A stretch of 11,756 nucleotides of DNA from an uncultured Bdellovibrionales bacterium. Its GTDB lineage: Bacteria; Bdellovibrionota; FAC87; UBA2466. The notes beneath the pieces are model-generated. The model did not search any database. It was not told where the DNA came from and saw only the letters and a list, made by a program, of their open reading frames with translations. The translations under genes and the position numbers were made by a program. Every line of letters starts with the position of its first letter. Position 1 is the first letter of the stretch. Where the stretch lies: assembly GCA_937903155.1 (NCBI GenBank), contig CALCZU010000070.1:1-11756 (forward strand). Direction: 5' to 3'. Positions 7,104 through 11,756 of the stretch are shown here, one piece after another.

Positions 7104-7190
7104 TTAACTCATCGAGTCAAAATTGTGGTATCCTAAAGGCAAGAACACTCCTATTGCACGTTGCCTGTGGTTCAGATTTTGACGAGGGGG
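7104..7190 (+). promoter_or_regulatory. Candidate promoter and leader of the small membrane protein gene
   Basis: TATCCT (7129-7134) could be a -10, with TTAACT (7104-7109) a weak -35 at a long 19-bp spacer. The leader holds an inverted repeat AGGCAA (7137-7142) / TTGCCT (7161-7166) with an 18-base loop. It ends in a purine-rich Shine-Dalgarno GAGGGGG (7184-7190) before the ATG at 7195. No known riboswitch is recognised. Confidence 0.3.
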
Positions 7191-7194
7191 CAAC

Positions 7195-7464
7195 ATGAAA
7201 TTTCCATCGATAAAAAAAATAAATAAGCTTTTCATTTACGAACTCAGTTTGCTTGTCTTTGCACTGCTGGTCGTTGCATTTGATTTTGTCTACATCATGG
7301 GAAATCCCAAAGCGAAACCGCTCCATGTAGCTCAACATGCATCGGCTGTGAGTTTGAGTGCGAACAACGAAAGTTTTAGAGAGAGTTGTCAGGTCTTAGA
7401 TTCGCGTTCCGAAGATTTGAAATCGATGATCCAACGTGGAATTTGCAATGTTTCCGTAAAATAA
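7195..7464 (+). CDS. Small single-pass membrane protein of unknown function
   Basis: A protein of 89 residues that I do not recognise. A lysine-rich N terminus (MKFPSIKKINK) is followed by one hydrophobic helix (about 13-35, FIYELSLLVFALLVVAFDFV). The remaining 50 or so residues are polar and carry two cysteines (C65, C84). By the positive-inside rule the N terminus should be cytoplasmic and the tail periplasmic, where the two cysteines could form a disulfide. The hydrophobic helix could also be an uncleaved signal anchor. A GAGGGGG Shine-Dalgarno supports the start. It lies 41 nt before the zinc-finger-histone gene on the same strand, but that gene seems to have its own promoter, so co-transcription is possible rather than clear. 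Confidence 0.7.
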   Translation: MKFPSIKKINKLFIYELSLLVFALLVVAFDFVYIMGNPKAKPLHVAQHASAVSLSANNESFRESCQVLDSRSEDLKSMIQRGICNVSVK

Positions 7465-7469
7465 CCCCA

Positions 7470-7498
7470 TTGTCCGCTTTCCTTTTATCAGCTAGACT
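7470..7498 (+). promoter_or_regulatory. Candidate leaderless promoter of the histone-fold gene
   Basis: TTGTCC (7470-7475) and TAGACT (7493-7498) are separated by exactly 17 bp. Each keeps four of six consensus bases, including the most conserved ones (TTG; TA...T). The -10 ends 7 nt before the ATG at 7506, so transcription should begin at or just before the start codon. No Shine-Dalgarno is visible in the spacer (TTTGGGC). Confidence 0.5.
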
Positions 7499-7505
7499 TT
7501 TGGGC

Positions 7506-7970
7506 ATGTCACAAGTCTGGCGAAAATGTTCAAGTTGTAAAAAAGATATTCGTCTCAATGAGACCTACTACGTTTGCTCGGTTTCGACCTGTCGAGGAAA
7601 TGCGACAAACTATGTTTTCTGTAGTGTCTCTTGTTGGGATGCTCACGTACCGGTCGAAAGGCATCGTCCCGAAAGCGCAGGAGCTATCGAAAAACAGGCC
7701 CCTCGCGAATTAGAACCGGAAGCTGTGAGAACGACTCAACGAAAAGTCGTGGGATCTGCCCCCTCGCCAACGGGTAAGTCGACTGTCGAAGACGAAATCC
7801 TCGTGGTCGTTAGTAAAGTGCGCAAATATATTGCGGATAAATCCGGAATGAACACGAGTGCCAGCGCATATGATGCTTTGACTGAAAGAGTAAAAGGTCT
7901 CTGTGAGGCGGCGATTCAAACGGCTCGCTCTCAAGGTCGCAAGACCGTCATGGACCGCGATTTTCCTTAA
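7506..7970 (+). CDS. Zinc-finger-histone-fold fusion protein (bacterial histone)
   Basis: A protein of 154 residues in three parts. Residues 5-53 hold eight potential zinc ligands, C8-x2-C11-x12-C24-x4-C29-x9-C39-x3-C43-x3-H47-x5-H53. This fits a two-zinc cross-brace module resembling ZZ, MYND or HIT fingers (FCSVSCWDAH recalls MYND/HIT). Residues 57-93 form a Pro/Ala/Glu/Arg-rich linker. Residues 94-154 read as a histone fold: helix 1 EDEILVVVSKVRKYI (95-109); helix 2 from about N116 to Q143; then GRKTVMDRDFP, with the histone RxTxxxxD motif at R145, T147 and D152, and a very short helix 3. The C-terminal part resembles Bdellovibrio histone Bd0055. From memory, surveys of prokaryotic histones describe a 'ZZ' class with this layout. 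It should act on the nucleoid, with the finger binding a partner or nucleic acid. The frame is open upstream to an ATG at 7386, but that would overlap the previous gene, and the zinc module begins right after 7506. Confidence 0.8.
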   Translation: MSQVWRKCSSCKKDIRLNETYYVCSVSTCRGNATNYVFCSVSCWDAHVPVERHRPESAGAIEKQAPRELEPEAVRTTQRKVVGSAPSPTGKSTVEDEILVVVSKVRKYIADKSGMNTSASAYDALTERVKGLCEAAIQTARSQGRKTVMDRDFP

Positions 7971-7974
7971 ATTG

Positions 7975-10389
7975 TTAGCTTGTCGGATCTTCCGGCCACT
8001 TGTGTCGCGGGTATTTTCGCGAAAGTTCTTTGCGAAGGGCAGGGTACGAACGCTTCCAAAAGCCCGCAAGGTCACTTGTAACTTGGACGGGGCGATAGTT
8101 CGGACCTAGGATCTCAAGTAAAATCGGTAGGGTTCCGTTACAGATCTTCGGCGTTGTTTTTAGACCGAAGAGTTCTTGGATTTTCAGACTACATTTTGGG
8201 GAATTTCCCAAAGAAAAGACAATCTTCATTTTTTTTCCGTTGGGGAGCGACAGTTGCTCGGGAATTTTTTGATCCAGCTCGTGGGCTTTTGACTTTAAAA
8301 AGTGAAAAAGGAGTTCATTTTTCCAATCCACTTCTTTTAAGTCTTTTAGGCTCGATTTGCCGATGAGTCTTGTTTTTAGAAATTCGAGAAATAAAGGTGG
8401 CGTCATCGCTTCTTTCGTAAAAAGTTCGATGCGGGCGAGCTGACTCTCAATCATTTCAGCTTCCATGATTTTATGCAGACGGGCTAAAATTTCTTTGAGT
8501 GACAACGATTCGGGATGGGCGAGATTCAACGCCTCTTCGAGAAGGATTTTAATGCAGTCTTCGTCCGACGGCTTGTCACTCCGAGATTCCATTAAAACGA
8601 GCTTGTGGTAACTGACGCGAGAGCGACTTAAAATACGCTCCTTCTCTCGGTCCCACCAGGAAACGACAGAGTCTTCGAGCTTGTCTGTAAAGTTATCGAA
8701 AATATCTTCAAGATCGAGGGCCGTGTAAGAATGGATAAATGTTTTTCCGGAGTCGTGTTTTTTTGCTTCCAAGACCAATAAGAAATCGGAATCCGGAGCC
8801 TCGGTTCTTTCGAGTTGAGCCACGCCACCGGTGGCTAAAACGTATTCAACAAATTTAGAAGAAGTGTCTTCTTTGCGTTTTGCGACTCGGTCTGGGAAAC
8901 CGGCGAGAAGGCATTGAATGAGACTTGCTGCCGAGGCTTGTGCAGGTTTATCGAGAGAGCGTAAAACTTGATCAAATGAGCGTTTCAAAAATGAATTGGA
9001 TTTTAAACTTTGCCATTGGGAAATCAGATCTCCCTTCGGGAGTTTTCCGTCCATCAGCCCTGCGGCAATCCAAGCCGTCGTCTCTAAGCAATTCCCGCCA
9101 TTGGCTTTGATGAGCATTCCGGCAACCCGTGGATGCGTCGGGAGTTCTGCCATTTGCCTTCCGATTGAAGTCAGCTGAGTTGTCGAGGCGAGAGCTCCCA
9201 GTTCTGTAAGAAGGATTTCAGCACCCTCGATAAGATTTTTACGTGGCGATTCAAACCAGGGAAACGTGGTGAGATCCTTAACTCCTAGAGTGAGCAGTTC
9301 AAGATAGGTTTTTGTGAGTTCACTCCGTTGAATCTCAGGCGGAGTAAAAGGCAGCAGGGAATCAAACTCGCTTTTAGAGTAGAGACGAATACAAAGACCG
9401 GGAGCGGTTCGAGACGATCGTCCTGTGCGCTGGCGAGCCGACGCCTGGCTGATTTTCCTCGTTTGAAGCTCGGTAATCTGAGTCCATTCGTCGACGACGG
9501 CTCGTTTCTCGAGTCCGCTATCGATGACGACGTTGACGCCTTCAATCGTAAGAGAAGTCTCGGCGATATTCGTTGAAAGGATAATTTTTCTAAAACCTTT
9601 CATGGGGCGAGTTGCTTCTTCTTGTTCATTCTGAGCAATTTCTCCGTGGAGAACATAAATTAAAGTCTGGGGGAGGCGAGCATCACTCAAAGTGCTTTCT
9701 GCTTTTCGAATTTCAAACATCCCGGGGAGAAAAACCAAAATATCACCCTTGAATCCCGACTCCAATGCTTCGCGGACCGCCTTCAGACATTTCTTTTCTA
9801 GATAAGTGTCCGGCAGATTTAAGTGTCGGATTTCAACGGGGTGGGGAGGAAGCTCTTGTTCGAGCGTCGGTGCATTGCCGAGATAAGCTGAAACCGGCCC
9901 AATGTCGATGGTCGCCGACATCACGATGATTTTGAGATCGGGACGGGTGGTGAGTTGGAGATTTTTTAAGTACGCGAGCGCGATGTCACCGTGTAAATGC
10001 CGTTCGTGAAATTCATCTAAGATCACCGCACTGACATCGCTCAAGTTGGGGTTCGAAAGCAGCTTCTTCATCAGAAGGCCTTCGGTCAAAAAAATAAGCT
10101 GAGTGTCGGAAGAAGTTTTTCTTTCGAAGCGAAACTCATAGCCCACTGTCTTGCCGACTTCTGTGCCGAGTTCTTGCGCCACACGGTGGGCCGAAAACTT
10201 CGCGGCCAGTCTGCGAGGTTCTAAAACGTAGATCTTTTTGCCGCGACCCCAAGGGGCCGAGAGCAAATAAGGAGGGACCCGAGTTGTTTTTCCAGCTCCA
10301 GGACTGGCTTTTAAGATCAGATTATTCTTCTCTGAAAGAATTTGGCCGACTTGGGGCAAGAGCGCATCAATGGGAAGAGAGATTTTCAT
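7975..10389 (-). CDS. hrpB: ATP-dependent RNA helicase HrpB (DEAH-like)
   Basis: A superfamily 2 helicase of 804 residues, full length for HrpB (about 810). Motifs in order: Walker A SPGAGKTT (29-36), Ia LEPRRLAA (56-63), II DEFHERH (125-131), III SAT (158-160), V STNIAETSLT (272-281), VI QRTGRSSR (320-327). After the helicase core come the winged-helix/HA2-like region and the HrpB-specific C-terminal domain, whose conserved end is visible (PNYRPVQVTSDLAGFW, then RKYPRHKWPEDP). Motif VI is usually QRxGRAGR, and here the last Gly is Ser326. The cellular role of bacterial HrpB is poorly defined; RNA remodelling is inferred from the family. The ATG overlaps the photolyase stop (ATGA, 10386-10389) with no Shine-Dalgarno sequence, so translation is probably coupled. 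The gene ends 4 nt from the convergent histone gene. Confidence 0.95.
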   Translation of the reverse strand: MKISLPIDALLPQVGQILSEKNNLILKASPGAGKTTRVPPYLLSAPWGRGKKIYVLEPRRLAAKFSAHRVAQELGTEVGKTVGYEFRFERKTSSDTQLIFLTEGLLMKKLLSNPNLSDVSAVILDEFHERHLHGDIALAYLKNLQLTTRPDLKIIVMSATIDIGPVSAYLGNAPTLEQELPPHPVEIRHLNLPDTYLEKKCLKAVREALESGFKGDILVFLPGMFEIRKAESTLSDARLPQTLIYVLHGEIAQNEQEEATRPMKGFRKIILSTNIAETSLTIEGVNVVIDSGLEKRAVVDEWTQITELQTRKISQASARQRTGRSSRTAPGLCIRLYSKSEFDSLLPFTPPEIQRSELTKTYLELLTLGVKDLTTFPWFESPRKNLIEGAEILLTELGALASTTQLTSIGRQMAELPTHPRVAGMLIKANGGNCLETTAWIAAGLMDGKLPKGDLISQWQSLKSNSFLKRSFDQVLRSLDKPAQASAASLIQCLLAGFPDRVAKRKEDTSSKFVEYVLATGGVAQLERTEAPDSDFLLVLEAKKHDSGKTFIHSYTALDLEDIFDNFTDKLEDSVVSWWDREKERILSRSRVSYHKLVLMESRSDKPSDEDCIKILLEEALNLAHPESLSLKEILARLHKIMEAEMIESQLARIELFTKEAMTPPLFLEFLKTRLIGKSSLKDLKEVDWKNELLFHFLKSKAHELDQKIPEQLSLPNGKKMKIVFSLGNSPKCSLKIQELFGLKTTPKICNGTLPILLEILGPNYRPVQVTSDLAGFWKRSYPALRKELSRKYPRHKWPEDPTS

Positions 10390-11741
10390 GCCCGCGCAGT
10401 TTTATACATTGTGAGAGCCTTTTCTCGTTGAATGGAATGATCGACAATTGGATTTTTGGGCGAATGGATTTGTTTGTAATCAAAATCCTTAGTCTCCGGA
10501 ACCCATTTTTTTATGTATAAACCTTGAGGATCAAACTTTTCACTTTGAGAACTGGGATTAAAAATTCGAAAGTAAGGTTGCGCGTCACAGCCAGTGGATG
10601 CGGACCACTGCCACCCGCCGTTATTCGGAGCCAGGTCGCCATCGATGAGCTTTTCCATAAAGTACTGTTCTCCCCATCTCCAATCGACGAGTAAGTCCTT
10701 GGTTAAGAAAGAAGCGACAATCATTCGGACGCGGTTGTGCATCCAGCCCGTCGCATTGAGCTGTCTCATTCCCGCATCGACAATGTGATAGCCTGTTTTG
10801 CCTTCTTTCCAAGCTTCGAAATACTTTGGGTTGTTTTCCCATTTTAAAGCATCATAGGCCTGTTTGAAGCACTTTTTTTCGACGTGAGGGAAGTGGTAGA
10901 GAATATGATAATAAAATTCCCTCCAAATCAGTTCGTTTAAGAATTTTTTTGCGCCTTCGGATTGAGAAGAGTCGAGTTTGAGATGCTGGATGACTTGCGT
11001 TGTCGTCAACGACCCATTCTTGAAAAAAATCGAAAACTGAGAGGTTCCGGCAATGGACGGAATATCGCGAGCCGTCGAGTAGTTTTTAAGCTTTTCTTTA
11101 AATTCTTCCATTTTCTGAAAAGCCTCAAGACTGCCGGCTTTGGGAATGGGGATGCTAACATGTTTTGCATTTTTTTGGATAAACGAGTCCAGGGCGTCGT
11201 CCATTCCGGATTTTTTCACGATGAGATCAGACCACGAGAGAGAAAAGATTTTTTCTGATTTTCCAGAAGCTTTCTTCTCGAGGTATTTCAATCCGGACGC
11301 CTGCCTTGCGACTCGGTTCTTAATCTGTTTCTCTTTTAGGAAACGCAGCCAAATTTTACTAAAAGGCGTGTAAATTTGGTAAGGCGTTTTCTTCTCGGAA
11401 AAACTTAAAAACTCGACAGGCTCAATCAAGAGGTGGTCCGATTCGGTGACGACATCGACTTTATTTTCTTTAAGGAGCGTCTCAATTTTAGCATCTCGTT
11501 TGCGCGCGAAAGGTTCATAATCTCGATTCCAACTCACTTGTTCAGGCGGATGCGAGAGATTTTTTAAAAGAAGTAAAAATGCTTCGTCTGGCATTTTGTC
11601 CAAAACCAAAAGGTCGCTTCCGACGGATTTTAACTCTTCTTTTAAAGCTTTCAGCGTATTTAAAAAGAATTGAAATCGGGTATGCGAAAAATCCTCACGT
11701 GCTAAAAAGCTCGAATCAAAACTAAAAAATCCCACCACCCG
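10386..11741 (-). CDS. phrB: Class I CPD deoxyribodipyrimidine photolyase, 5' end missing
   Basis: A light-driven DNA repair enzyme that splits cyclobutane pyrimidine dimers using FADH-, with an N-terminal antenna-chromophore domain. About 451 native codons remain. The sequence opens at VVGFFSFDSSFLA, which aligns near residue 30 of E. coli Phr, so the start and the WFRxDLRxxDN segment lie beyond the window. Visible landmarks, numbered from the window edge: IWREFYYH (277-284); AWKEGKTGYHIVDAGMRQLN (315-334); GWMHNRVRMIVASF (337-350); DWRWGEQYF (358-366); and NNGGWQWSASTGCDAQPYFR (378-397). The electron-transfer tryptophans correspond to W316, W359 and W382. The C terminus (PIVDHSIQREKAL) fits class I enzymes. 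The five codons beyond 11741 that seem to give it a start (GTG, read as MLFRS) are adapter sequence. It overlaps hrpB by 4 bp and is upstream of it in the same unit. Confidence 0.94.
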   Translation of the reverse strand, partial: RVVGFFSFDSSFLAREDFSHTRFQFFLNTLKALKEELKSVGSDLLVLDKMPDEAFLLLLKNLSHPPEQVSWNRDYEPFARKRDAKIETLLKENKVDVVTESDHLLIEPVEFLSFSEKKTPYQIYTPFSKIWLRFLKEKQIKNRVARQASGLKYLEKKASGKSEKIFSLSWSDLIVKKSGMDDALDSFIQKNAKHVSIPIPKAGSLEAFQKMEEFKEKLKNYSTARDIPSIAGTSQFSIFFKNGSLTTTQVIQHLKLDSSQSEGAKKFLNELIWREFYYHILYHFPHVEKKCFKQAYDALKWENNPKYFEAWKEGKTGYHIVDAGMRQLNATGWMHNRVRMIVASFLTKDLLVDWRWGEQYFMEKLIDGDLAPNNGGWQWSASTGCDAQPYFRIFNPSSQSEKFDPQGLYIKKWVPETKDFDYKQIHSPKNPIVDHSIQREKALTMYKTARA

Positions 11742-11756
11742 AGATCGGAAGAGCAC
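11742..11756. other. Illumina adapter remnant at the sequence end
   Basis: The last 15 bases, AGATCGGAAGAGCAC, are identical to the start of the standard Illumina TruSeq adapter. They interrupt the photolyase gene exactly where its frame should continue into the conserved N terminus. Read on the minus strand they give GTG CTC TTC CGA TCT, a false start codon plus LFRS. They are not biological sequence. Confidence 0.95.

Noticed and set aside
7386..7505. A longer start for the histone-fold gene giving 194 residues.
   Set aside because: It would overlap the small membrane-protein gene by 79 bp, the extra residues look like out-of-frame translation of that gene, and a well-spaced promoter lies just before 7506.
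1..11756. CRISPR arrays, transposases, toxin-antitoxin pairs or phage genes.
   Set aside because: No evenly spaced direct repeats, DDE or recombinase motifs, or short two-gene toxin modules were seen. Apart from the repeat at the left end, the content looks like ordinary chromosomal genes.

Overview
The window reads as chromosomal sequence from a Bdellovibrionota-like (Bdellovibrio or predatory-deltaproteobacterial) bacterium. The YebC homologue opens with the 'MGxxWKxxGKVE' form I remember from Bdellovibrio rather than the usual 'MAGHSKWxNI'. A bacterial histone-fold protein is present, as in that phylum, and coding is dense with several nearly touching convergent gene pairs. This placement is inference, because no rRNA or other marker lies in the window. 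The right edge (11742-11756) is an Illumina adapter remnant and the left edge carries a dispersed repeat, so the window looks like a whole short-read contig, probably metagenomic.

Layout, left to right. 1-258: non-coding lead with a dispersed repeat unit and a partial inverted copy. 259-2456 (+): two overlapping genes, a group II PLP-dependent amino-acid decarboxylase and a DTW-domain tRNA aminocarboxypropyltransferase (TapT family). 2515-2628 (+): a possible 37-residue peptide gene. 2637-3332 (-): yebC, a translation factor or regulator. 3463-4179 (+): a winged-helix protein probably related to AlkZ/YcaQ. 4187-7002 (-): two overlapping exported M16 metallopeptidase genes, one with an intact HxxEH zinc site and one without. 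7195-7464 (+): a small single-pass membrane protein. 7506-7970 (+): a 154-residue protein joining an N-terminal Cys/His zinc-binding module to a C-terminal histone fold. 7975-11741 (-): a photolyase gene missing its 5' end, overlapping the downstream helicase gene hrpB.

The most interesting item is the zinc-finger-histone fusion. Its C-terminal 60 residues carry the histone pair motif RxTxxxxD (R145, T147, D152). Its N-terminal 55 residues carry eight regularly spaced Cys/His ligands, as in cross-brace (ZZ/MYND/HIT-like) zinc domains. It is a candidate chromatin protein able to bind DNA through one half and a partner through the other.

A second pattern concerns gene starts. Four genes that begin transcription units (the PLP decarboxylase, yebC, the winged-helix gene and the histone gene) have no Shine-Dalgarno sequence but have a -10-like hexamer ending only 6-9 nt before the ATG. 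This suggests leaderless or nearly leaderless mRNAs. The M16 genes and the small membrane protein instead have clear Shine-Dalgarno sequences. Three convergent gene pairs end within 4-8 nt of each other with no visible intrinsic terminator.
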